This document shows positions 1 through 5,073 of a stretch of 14,899 nucleotides of DNA, one piece after another. Source of the stretch: an uncultured Eubacteriales bacterium (GTDB lineage: Bacteria; Bacillota; Clostridia; Oscillospirales; Acutalibacteraceae); contig ONPE01000011.1 in NCBI GenBank assembly GCA_900319615.1, positions 1 to 14,899 of the forward strand, given 5' to 3'. How positions within the stretch are numbered: position 1 is the first letter of the stretch; each line of letters opens with the position of its first letter. A model generated the notes under the pieces. The model did not search any database and was not told where the DNA came from. It saw only the letters and a program-made list of their open reading frames with translations. The position numbers and the translations under genes are program-made.

Positions 1-135
1 AAGCGGCGGCTGTATCAGCGAGTCGTAGCGCATCGAGCCCGAGGTCACCAGCCCCACGAGCCCTCCCAGCACGAGCGGCACGAGCACGGATATTATATAG
101 GTTTTGATTTTGTCCTTATCTAAGCTGACAGACAT
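1..135 (-). CDS. tspO: TspO/MBR family protein, N-terminal fragment
   Basis: The gene runs off the left edge, so only the first 45 residues are visible. The ATG is at 135, and AAGGAG lies 7 bases upstream (ATAAGGAGAATCGCTATG). The peptide begins with a short charged stretch (MSVSLDKDKIKTYI), then a hydrophobic glycine-rich helix at about residues 13-32, and ends in SLIQPPL. That ending matches the point just before the conserved 'SPPGW' segment of TspO/MBR (peripheral benzodiazepine receptor-like) proteins. Family members are five-helix membrane proteins that bind porphyrins and tryptophan-like ligands; their role in Firmicutes is poorly defined. The call rests on one helix and the QPPL junction, so it is likely but not certain. 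The gene has its own candidate promoter and is separated from the next minus-strand gene by a terminator. Confidence 0.72.
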   Translation of the reverse strand, partial: MSVSLDKDKIKTYIISVLVPLVLGGLVGLVTSGSMRYDSLIQPPL

Positions 136-162
136 AGCGATTCTCCTTATTTACTCTGTTAT

Positions 163-191
163 CTTATATACGATTCTATTGTATGGAGCAA
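163..191 (-). promoter_or_regulatory. Candidate sigma-A promoter of the tspO-like gene
   Basis: On the minus strand, TTGCTC (186-191) and TATAAG (163-168) are separated by 17 bases. This places transcription start near 156, about 20 bases ahead of the ATG at 135. The -35 box is weak. Confidence 0.45.
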
Positions 192-218
192 ATAAGGCTT
201 TTATACCGAAAAATACAG

Positions 219-254
219 AAAAAGCAAAAGAGACGCTCCGTAGAACGCCTCTTT
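219..254 (-). terminator. Intrinsic terminator of the 87-residue protein gene
   Basis: On the minus strand a 9-bp stem (246-254 paired with 227-235, one G-U pair) with a 10-base loop is followed by TTTTGCTTTTT. It lies about 60 bases behind the stop of the gene ending at 317 and ahead of the tspO-like promoter, so it separates the two minus-strand genes. Confidence 0.7.
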
Positions 255-316
255 CGCTTTAGGATTTAAATTAACATGAAAAAAGTAGTTAGCGAATTTA
301 GTCGGTTTCTGTTGTT

Positions 317-580
317 TTAAGCGCTGTGCTCGGCTTCTCCGAACATATTCAGTCTGAACAGCCTGCTCTCGTCGACCGGGTTGTCGCACATGACGAACGC
401 CTCGGTGATCTTGCCGCCCTGTATCAGCTTTGTCAAGCCGACCAGCTGGCTGAGCTTGCTTTTCAGATTGAGCTTGTCGCCCTCATGGGTTACCAGATAT
501 ATGTTCCCCTCGCAAGTGTCAAGTACGCTTAAGAAATCAGAAACATCGATGTCGTGCAAACTCATGACTGAAGTCTTCAC
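317..580 (-). CDS. Small conserved-looking protein of unknown function (87 aa)
   Basis: I do not recognise a named family with confidence. An in-frame TTG at 655 would give 112 residues, but it has no ribosome binding site. The GTG at 580 has AGGAG 8 bases upstream (AGGAGATGATACCGTG) and gives 87 residues, so I chose it. The protein is soluble, with no signal peptide or membrane segment. A plausible order is a strand near the N-terminus, a helix at about 13-22 (VSDFLSVLDT), a strand at 26-33 (NIYLVTHE), a lysine-rich helix at 38-53 (NLKSKLSQLVGLTKLI), and a final strand region ending in LFRLNMFGE. The pattern recalls small HPr-like proteins, but no HPr phospho-histidine motif is visible. It is a single-gene unit with a strong promoter, a leader of about 90 bases and a terminator. 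Confidence 0.75.
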   Translation of the reverse strand: MKTSVMSLHDIDVSDFLSVLDTCEGNIYLVTHEGDKLNLKSKLSQLVGLTKLIQGGKITEAFVMCDNPVDESRLFRLNMFGEAEHSA

Positions 581-679
581 GGTATCATCTCCTATTCTGT
601 TTGACGCGTATATAAATATGCGTCTGTGTGCGTCGGACGACTCCGTACCTTCCAAGCGGAGTCGCGTTTGACATTATTT

Positions 680-707
680 ATTATATCCCGTTTTTCGTGA
701 ATGTCAA
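680..707 (-). promoter_or_regulatory. Strong sigma-A promoter of the 87-residue protein gene
   Basis: On the minus strand, consensus TTGACA (702-707) and TATAAT (680-685) are separated by 16 bases. Transcription would start near 673, leaving a leader of about 93 bases before the GTG at 580. This promoter lies upstream of the TTG at 655 as well, so it does not decide the start on its own. Confidence 0.7.
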
Positions 708-803
708 CAACAAAATGCATATTTCTTTGTACAAGCTGCTAAATGACTGATGAAAGTTGTATAACGCACAAGGATAATTATTGTATATGTTCAACAAAAA
801 CTA

Positions 804-833
804 TTGACATCATTTTTCTCCAAGCCGTATTAA
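804..833 (+). promoter_or_regulatory. Possible distal promoter of the phosphohexomutase gene
   Basis: TTGACA (804-809) and TATTAA (828-833) are separated by 18 bases. It lies about 190 bases ahead of the ATG at 1022. The rest of the 581-1021 gap is AT-rich and I see no gene in it. A weak hairpin followed by T residues (about 899-924, GCC...GGGCTTTTTT) sits between this promoter and the proximal one and could attenuate readthrough. Confidence 0.4.
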
Positions 834-959
834 AAACGCGGAAACTGTGGAGAATCACTATTTCATATTCTATTGAGATAAATTAACTGTAAAATACGCC
901 AAAATCACGATTTCGGGCTTTTTTGAGGCAAATAATCCGCATTATAAGCGTATTCCTGC

Positions 960-988
960 TTGCTTTAGTGTGCAATTTTTGGTAAAAT
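960..988 (+). promoter_or_regulatory. Proximal promoter of the phosphohexomutase gene
   Basis: TTGCTT (960-965) and TAAAAT (983-988) are separated by 17 bases, giving a leader of about 27 bases that contains GGAGG at 1012-1016. Confidence 0.55.
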
Positions 989-1021
989 GAATAAGAAAAT
1001 AACATCCTTTCGGAGGTCTAT

Positions 1022-2524
1022 ATGTTAAACGAACAGTATAAGATATTCAAAAGCGGCACGGATATTCGCGGTATCGCGAGCGACGGGGTAGAGGGCGAGC
1101 CTGTAAATCTGACCGACGAGGTCGTCGCAAGGATAGCGGACGGCTTCGCTCTGTGGGCGAGCGAAAAGACCGGAAAAGCCGCGAAGGAGCTTGTCTTCTC
1201 GGTAGGGCGCGACTGCCGTATCTCGGGCGAGCGCATCGCGAACATCGTTATCCGTCAGCTCACCGCTGCGGGAGCAAAGGTATACGACTGCGGTCTTGCG
1301 TCGACCCCGTCGATGTTTATGACTACGGTAGATCTCGGCTGCGACGCTGCGGTGCAGATAACCGCCTCTCACCATCCCTTCAACCGCAACGGGCTGAAGT
1401 TCTTTACAAAAGACGGCGGTCTTGACTCTGCAGATATCGAGGCGATCCTGCAGCACGCTCAGGACGGCGATCAGCCGGAGCAGGCTGCCGGCGGCACTGT
1501 GGCGCCGATCAACTACATGGAGGATTATTCGGCTCATCTGCGCGAGATCATCAAGAGCGGAGTCAACGCGGAGGACTATGATCATCCGCTTTCGGGCTTC
1601 CATATCGTCGTTGACGCAGGCAACGGCGCAGGCGGCTTTTACGCAGACAAGGTGCTCGCTCCTTTGGGCGCGGATACAAGCGGCTCGCGCTATCTCGAGC
1701 CCGACGGTATGTTCCCGAACCACATCCCCAACCCCGAGAACGCCGAGGCTATGGCTTCGGTATGCGAGGCTGTTCTTACGAGCGGCGCCGATCTCGGCGT
1801 GATCTTCGATACCGACGTTGACAGGGGCGGCGCCGTGGATAAGTACGGCAAAGAGATCAACCGCAACCGCCTTGTGGCTTTGGCGTCTTGTCTGGCGCTC
1901 GAGAACTGCCCCGGCGGTACCGTGGTCACCGATTCCATCACCTCCACCGGGCTCAACGAGTTCATCGAGAAGCATCTGGGCGGCAAGCACTACCGCTATC
2001 GCCGCGGCTATAAAAACGTCATCAACAAGGCGATCGAGCTCAAGGCGCAGGGGATAAGCGCGCCCCTGGCTATCGAGACCTCCGGCCATGCCGCTATGGA
2101 AGAGAACTACTACCTCGACGACGGCGCTTATCTGTGCACCAAGATCATCATCAAGGCGGCTCAGCTCAGGCAGAAGGGCGAGAGCCTCGAGAGTCTGCTT
2201 GCCGATCTCAAAGAGCCTGTGGAGGCTTGTGAGATCCGCATAAAGATCACCGACAAGGATTTCAAAACTACCGGCGCACGCGTCATCGAAGAGCTGGAGA
2301 AGTTCGCCGAGGGCGAAGCCGGCTGGCACATCGCCCCCGATAACCGCGAGGGTATCCGCGTCAGCTTCGACAAGGACAACGGCGACGGATGGTTCCTGCT
2401 GCGTCTGTCGGTGCACGACCCGATCCTTCCGCTCAACATCGAGAGCGACAGCGCAGGCGGCGTCGATATCATCAAAGAAAAGGTCATGGATTTCCTCAAA
2501 GCTCAGAGCGGTATCGAGGTTTAA
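1022..2524 (+). CDS. Phosphomannomutase/phosphoglucomutase (alpha-D-phosphohexomutase family)
   Basis: A cytosolic enzyme of 500 residues that interconverts hexose 1- and 6-phosphates, feeding nucleotide-sugar and polysaccharide synthesis. All four superfamily signatures are visible. TASHHP at 114-119 carries the catalytic phosphoserine (Ser116), followed by FNRNGLKFFTKDGG. The metal loop DTDVDR is at 263-268, with three aspartates. The sugar loop ETSGHA is at 352-357. The C-terminal phosphate loop lies around 446-467 (RVSFDKDNGDGWFLLRLS). The ATG is chosen because GGAGG lies 5 bases upstream and the N-terminal FKSGTDIRGIA motif is intact. Length is normal to slightly long for the family. The sequence cannot tell mannose from glucose preference, so manB or pgm is not assigned. 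There is no clear terminator behind it; the next gene has its own promoter. Confidence 0.93.
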   Translation: MLNEQYKIFKSGTDIRGIASDGVEGEPVNLTDEVVARIADGFALWASEKTGKAAKELVFSVGRDCRISGERIANIVIRQLTAAGAKVYDCGLASTPSMFMTTVDLGCDAAVQITASHHPFNRNGLKFFTKDGGLDSADIEAILQHAQDGDQPEQAAGGTVAPINYMEDYSAHLREIIKSGVNAEDYDHPLSGFHIVVDAGNGAGGFYADKVLAPLGADTSGSRYLEPDGMFPNHIPNPENAEAMASVCEAVLTSGADLGVIFDTDVDRGGAVDKYGKEINRNRLVALASCLALENCPGGTVVTDSITSTGLNEFIEKHLGGKHYRYRRGYKNVINKAIELKAQGISAPLAIETSGHAAMEENYYLDDGAYLCTKIIIKAAQLRQKGESLESLLADLKEPVEACEIRIKITDKDFKTTGARVIEELEKFAEGEAGWHIAPDNREGIRVSFDKDNGDGWFLLRLSVHDPILPLNIESDSAGGVDIIKEKVMDFLKAQSGIEV

Positions 2525-2628
2525 TCGCTAGGATCTTTCTCAAAACTCTGTGAAAAATGATGTACGCGAATATCGCGCTTTGCTGTGAGTCGCATAAATA
2601 GGTACGCAAAAACGGCTTAAACAGTGAG

Positions 2629-2647
2629 CCGCAACCGATAGTTGCGG
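2629..2647. promoter_or_regulatory. Perfect 7-bp inverted repeat, possible operator
   Basis: CCGCAAC - CGATA - GTTGCGG forms a perfect stem with a 5-base loop. No T-run follows, so it is unlikely to be a terminator. It lies about 40 bases ahead of the candidate promoter of the XRE regulator. Autoregulation at such a dyad is common for this class of protein, but here it is inference only. Confidence 0.3.
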
Positions 2648-2686
2648 AATTGACAACACGAATTGATAGCGCAACCGGGGAGCTTT

Positions 2687-2695
2687 TGCTATGAT
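2687..2695 (+). promoter_or_regulatory. Candidate extended -10 promoter of the XRE regulator gene
   Basis: TGCTATGAT matches the extended -10 form TGnTATAAT with one mismatch. There is no -35 box at standard spacing; TTGACA at 2650-2655 is too far away. The predicted start near 2702 leaves a leader of about 57 bases. The rest of 2525-2758 shows no gene; a 5-bp dyad CGCGA-ATA-TCGCG lies at 2565-2577. Confidence 0.35.
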
Positions 2696-2758
2696 TTAGC
2701 CATCAAATCAAACGCTGCTCTGCGCAACTGTCGCACAGCGGCGCAAGGAGGAAGAACG

Positions 2759-3520
2759 ATGAATATTGAGACCGCAAACAGACTTTATCAATATCGTAAG
2801 CAGATGGGGCTCTCTCAGGAGGAGCTCGCCGAGAAGATCGGAGTATCGCGTCAGGCGGTATCCAAGTGGGAGCGCGCCGAGGCTTCGCCCGATACCGATA
2901 ATCTTATTGAACTGAGCAAGATATACGGCGTTACTCTGGACGAAATGATGCTCGGCGCCAAGCCCGCAGACGAGGGTAAGGCCGAATCCGACAAAGATAG
3001 CAATACCGGAAATGACGATACTGCCGCTCGCGCCGAAGTGAATGAAAACGGCGAGCGCGTCCATGTCGGCTTCGATGGTATCCATGTCCACGATAAAAAC
3101 GGCACAAAGGTTGATATCGACCGCCACGGTATTTTTGTCAACGAGAACGGCGAGCAGAAGGTCTATACCGACGAAAACGGCGTCGTCCGCAAGAGCGAGG
3201 ATATCATAGCGGAGGAAAAGAAGAACAGCAATATCTGGATGAAGCTCCCTTATCCCATCGTTGCCGCGGCCGCGTATATATTGTTCGGCACGTTCAATGT
3301 GATGGGCGGCTGGGGATGGGGCTGGATAGTCTTCCTGACCATCCCGCTGTATTACACGCTGGTCGAGGCGATCATCAAGCGCAAAGCGTATATATTCTGC
3401 TATCCGGTGCTGGCGGTGATGATATTCTTGATCCTCGGCGTGACAATGGGCATCTGGCACCCTGCCTGGGTCGTCTTTCTGACCATTCCGCTCTTTTATT
3501 GGATAACCAAAAGGCAGTAG
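2759..3520 (+). CDS. XRE-family HTH regulator with repeat linker and C-terminal membrane domain
   Basis: A 253-residue protein. The ATG at 2759 is preceded by AAGGAGG (2745-2751); a longer frame from 2663 lacks a binding site. Residues 1-60 are a classical Cro/CI-type helix-turn-helix (GLSQEELAEKIGVSRQAVSKWE at about 17-38, then LIELSKIYGVTLDEMM). Residues 66-97 form an acidic linker. Residues 98-142 hold three glycine-spaced units (FDGIHVHDKNG, RHGIFVNENG, TDENGVV) that look like short beta repeats. The C-terminus has about four membrane helices (roughly 162-183, 184-206, 210-231, 234-249), with a duplicated motif: WIVFLTIPLYY at 189-199 and WVVFLTIPLFY at 237-247. XRE proteins with a membrane tail are common in Clostridia and may sense envelope signals, but ligand and targets are unknown. 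It is a single-gene unit. Confidence 0.88.
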   Translation: MNIETANRLYQYRKQMGLSQEELAEKIGVSRQAVSKWERAEASPDTDNLIELSKIYGVTLDEMMLGAKPADEGKAESDKDSNTGNDDTAARAEVNENGERVHVGFDGIHVHDKNGTKVDIDRHGIFVNENGEQKVYTDENGVVRKSEDIIAEEKKNSNIWMKLPYPIVAAAAYILFGTFNVMGGWGWGWIVFLTIPLYYTLVEAIIKRKAYIFCYPVLAVMIFLILGVTMGIWHPAWVVFLTIPLFYWITKRQ

Positions 3521-3622
3521 TCGAAATAACCCAAAATATTGTAATATCCTGTAAGATTTCACACAAAATGTACGCTTCTTAATTCCAAGCAAGCAATAAC
3601 AGTTAAAAAATTGACATAATTA

Positions 3623-3651
3623 TTGACAAAGGGCGATAATACTAATAATAT
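3623..3651 (+). promoter_or_regulatory. Strong sigma-A promoter of acpP
   Basis: TTGACA (3623-3628) and TAATAT (3646-3651) are separated by 17 bases. A second TTGACA lies 12 bases upstream (3611-3616); with TAATAC at 3637-3642 its spacing would be 20, so it is less likely to be active. The leader is about 60 bases. No terminator is visible between the XRE gene and this promoter. Confidence 0.7.
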
Positions 3652-3717
3652 GTTGTTGTGATATGGGAACACACTCGCTGTATATGTGCATGCGTAATAA
3701 AATTAGGAGGCAATAAA

Positions 3718-3948
3718 ATGGTATTAGAAAAGATTAAGGTTATCCTTGCCGAACAGTTTGACGTAGAAGAAGATTCTCTGCAGAACGATACCGACCTGCA
3801 GGATGACCTCGGCGCGGATTCTCTGGACGTCGTCGATCTTTTGATGTCCATCGAGGACGAGTTCGAGATCGAGATCCCCGACGAAGAGATCGAGAACATC
3901 CGCACGGTGGGCGACCTCGTCAACTATATCGAAGCAAACATCAAATAA
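3718..3948 (+). CDS. acpP: Acyl carrier protein
   Basis: A 76-residue acidic protein that carries growing acyl chains as thioesters on a 4'-phosphopantetheine arm during fatty acid synthesis. The attachment site is Ser35 in LGADSLDVVDLLM, the invariant DSL motif. The four-helix ACP pattern is intact, including the acidic recognition helix II (DSLDVVDLLMSIEDEFEIEI). The ATG at 3718 follows AGGAGG at 3705-3710; an in-frame upstream start at 3658 lacks a binding site and would add a non-family N-terminus. The gene stands alone, with its own strong promoter and terminator, and is not next to other fab genes here. The length is typical. Confidence 0.96.
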   Translation: MVLEKIKVILAEQFDVEEDSLQNDTDLQDDLGADSLDVVDLLMSIEDEFEIEIPDEEIENIRTVGDLVNYIEANIK

Positions 3949-3966
3949 GCATTTGCAACAGGAACA

Positions 3967-3992
3967 GGCGGCTTTAAGCCGCCTCTTTTTTT
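3967..3992 (+). terminator. Intrinsic terminator of acpP
   Basis: GGCGGC (3967-3972), loop TTTAA, GCCGCC (3978-3983), then TCTTTTTTT. A textbook hairpin plus T-run 18 bases behind the acpP stop. Confidence 0.93.
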
Positions 3993-4013
3993 GCGCAAAA
4001 CCGCGGTTTGCTG

Positions 4014-4042
4014 TTGCAAACGGATGGTGGATATGGTAGGAT
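4014..4042 (+). promoter_or_regulatory. Candidate promoter of the toxin-antitoxin-like pair
   Basis: TTGCAA (4014-4019) and TAGGAT (4037-4042) are separated by 17 bases, about 35 bases before the first start codon's binding site. The -35 region TTGCAAACGG is identical to the one ahead of proS (4986-4995). Confidence 0.45.
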
Positions 4043-4083
4043 AGAGTAAAGTGATAAATCAAAGTTATCAAGGAGAATCAAAG

Positions 4084-4392
4084 ATGGATATCGACCTTAT
4101 CCGACGTCTTTGTGAAGAAGATCGAATACAGTGGTCGCTGCACGCATTAAAGCGCATGAGAGAGCGCAGGATAACATCGGACGAAGTGATCGGCTGTATA
4201 CAAAGCGGAGAGATAATAGAAGAGTACCCCGACGACAGACCTTTACCGAGCTGCTTGATTTTCGGAACGGTCGAAAGTCGGGATTTGCACACTGTTGTAG
4301 GCAGCGATATCGAGTATATCTCAGTTATAACGGCATATGAACCCGATCCCGAAGAATGGGAATCGGACTTAAAAACGAGAAAGGAGCATTAA
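4084..4392 (+). CDS. DUF4258-type protein, putative toxin of a toxin-antitoxin pair
   Basis: A 102-residue protein. The ATG at 4084 has AAGGAG 8 bases upstream, which is better than an in-frame GTG at 4051. The N-terminal WSLHALKRMRERRI (17-30) matches the hallmark of DUF4258 proteins, a histidine followed by a conserved ERMxERxI-like helix. The middle IIEEYPDDRPLPSCLIFG (44-61) and the C-terminal VITAYEPDPEEWESDLKTRK (81-100) also fit the family. DUF4258 proteins are commonly found directly upstream of YgiT-type zinc finger proteins and are treated as putative toxins; biochemical activity is not established for this one. The partner gene starts 1 base after the stop (TAA C ATG), so the two are translationally linked. 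Both sit between housekeeping genes with their own promoter and terminator, as expected for a mobile addiction-type cassette. Confidence 0.82.
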   Translation: MDIDLIRRLCEEDRIQWSLHALKRMRERRITSDEVIGCIQSGEIIEEYPDDRPLPSCLIFGTVESRDLHTVVGSDIEYISVITAYEPDPEEWESDLKTRKEH

Positions 4393-4393
4393 C

Positions 4394-4633
4394 ATGAAAT
4401 GTGTTTTTTGCGGCGGAACCGAGAAAACCGCTGTTACCGAATATGTCGAAAAGCAGGGCAATTATATCATCGTAATCAAAAACGTCCCGTGCATGAAGTG
4501 CGAGCAGTGCGGTGAAGAGTATTTTAGCACTGAGGTCATCAAATCTATCGAAAAAATACTTGACGCTATCCAGAGGGTAGCAAGCGAGCTGACGGTCACG
4601 GTCATCGACTATCGTCAGAATTCGGCGGCATAG
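4394..4633 (+). CDS. YgiT-type zinc finger protein, putative antitoxin partner
   Basis: A 79-residue protein. The ATG at 4394 uses AAGGAG at 4381-4386, inside the end of the upstream gene. It has the YgiT/MqsA N-terminal zinc finger pattern: a first CxxC knuckle (Cys3, Cys6 in MKCVFCGG), a beta-rich centre (GNYIIVIKNVP), and a second knuckle CMKCEQCGEEYF with cysteines at 33, 36 and 39. It then has a helix (STEVIKSIEKILDAIQR). Unlike full-length MqsA it has no C-terminal helix-turn-helix domain, so DNA binding, if any, would differ. The pairing with a DUF4258 protein is a recurrent bacterial arrangement. The antitoxin role is inferred from that pairing and from MqsA homology of the zinc domain, not shown by the sequence. 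Confidence 0.82.
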   Translation: MKCVFCGGTEKTAVTEYVEKQGNYIIVIKNVPCMKCEQCGEEYFSTEVIKSIEKILDAIQRVASELTVTVIDYRQNSAA

Positions 4634-4655
4634 ATTCAAAACTTTATAATAATCG

Positions 4656-4681
4656 GGCGGCCGTTCGGTCGCCTCTTTTTT
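4656..4681 (+). terminator. Intrinsic terminator of the toxin-antitoxin-like pair
   Basis: GGCGGCC (4656-4662), loop GTTC, GGTCGCC (4667-4673, one G-U pair), then TCTTTTTT. It resembles the acpP terminator in sequence (GGCGGC...GCC + TCTTTTTT). Confidence 0.9.
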
Positions 4682-4750
4682 GTCGGGGGTGTTTTGATTC
4701 GGTTTTTCCGCGAATATGAGAGTTGAAAACCGCTTTATTCAGATGAAGTC

Positions 4751-4921
4751 TTCAAGCCGCTTTGCGGCAACCCTCCGGCGCGCGACACACGTGTCTCGCG
4801 CCACCTACCTTAGAAAAGGGATGCCTTGCTTCGGTATCTCGCTGACGCTCGATCAAATAATACAATCCCTCAGCCTTACTTCACTCAGCAGCTCCCCTTA
4901 CACAAGGGAGCCTTTTGTTTT
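4751..4921. repeat. Non-coding composite repeat element ahead of proS
   Basis: Most of the 440-base gap 4634-5073 is this element. It contains a small hairpin (CCGC-TTT-GCGG, 4757-4767) and a near-perfect palindrome at 4777-4802 (GGCGCG C GACAC AC GTGTC T CGCGCC). It also holds the phrases CCACCTACCTTAGAAAAGGG and CAGCTCCCCTTACACAAGGG. These phrases resemble intergenic repeats I associate with gut Clostridia, but that is recollection and was not searched. The + frame through it (4716-5027) has no ribosome binding site and a repeat-derived composition, so I treat it as non-coding. Confidence 0.6.
4891..4921 (+). terminator. Terminator-like hairpin at the end of the repeat
   Basis: GCTCCCCTT (4891-4899), loop ACAC, AAGGGAGC (4904-4911; one bulged C), then CTTTTGTTTT. 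It would block readthrough into proS from the left. Confidence 0.6.
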
Positions 4922-4985
4922 GCTCTTTTGCACATTATTCACAATATTCTCTGTCAATCGGGCGGCGGTTGGCGCAAATCAACTC

Positions 4986-5014
4986 TTGCAAACGGCGCAT
5001 AATAATAGTATAAT
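4986..5014 (+). promoter_or_regulatory. Strong sigma-A promoter of proS
   Basis: TTGCAA (4986-4991) and consensus TATAAT (5009-5014) are separated by 17 bases. Transcription would start near 5021, leaving a short leader of about 53 bases. That is too short for a T-box, and no T-box sequence is present. Confidence 0.75.
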
Positions 5015-5025
5015 ACTCTTTGATT

Positions 5026-5040
5026 AGGCTCTTTGAGCCT
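5026..5040 (+). other. Leader hairpin of proS mRNA
   Basis: AGGCTC (5026-5031), loop TTT, GAGCCT (5035-5040): a perfect 6-bp stem within a few bases of the predicted transcript start. No T-run follows. It may stabilise the 5' end of the mRNA; function is not known. Confidence 0.4.
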
Positions 5041-5073
5041 TTATGAAACGCCAATCATCATAAGGAGGAACTT

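Noticed and set aside
850..880. Sporulation sigma-E/K-like box CATATTCTA upstream of the phosphohexomutase
   Set aside because: Only the short -10-like pattern fits; there is no convincing -35 and the region is AT-rich.
1025..2416. 463-codon open frame antisense to the phosphohexomutase
   Set aside because: It mirrors a GC-rich gene with clear catalytic motifs on the plus strand, has no ribosome binding site and no recognisable protein signature.
2663..2758. N-terminal extension of the XRE regulator to 285 residues
   Set aside because: The extension has no binding site, covers the candidate promoter, and AAGGAGG precedes the ATG at 2759 where the family N-terminus begins.
3658..3717. N-terminal extension of acpP
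   Set aside because: It starts at the predicted transcription start, has no binding site, and AGGAGG precedes the standard ACP start at 3718.
4751..4921. CRISPR array or insertion sequence
   Set aside because: No regularly spaced direct repeats and no transposase reading frame here or elsewhere in the window.
4716..5027. 103-codon plus-strand frame ahead of proS
   Set aside because: It translates a palindromic repeat and the proS promoter, has no binding site, and resembles spurious repeat-derived ORFs.
4922..5073. T-box leader upstream of proS
   Set aside because: No antiterminator-type GGTGG core and too little room between promoter and start codon.
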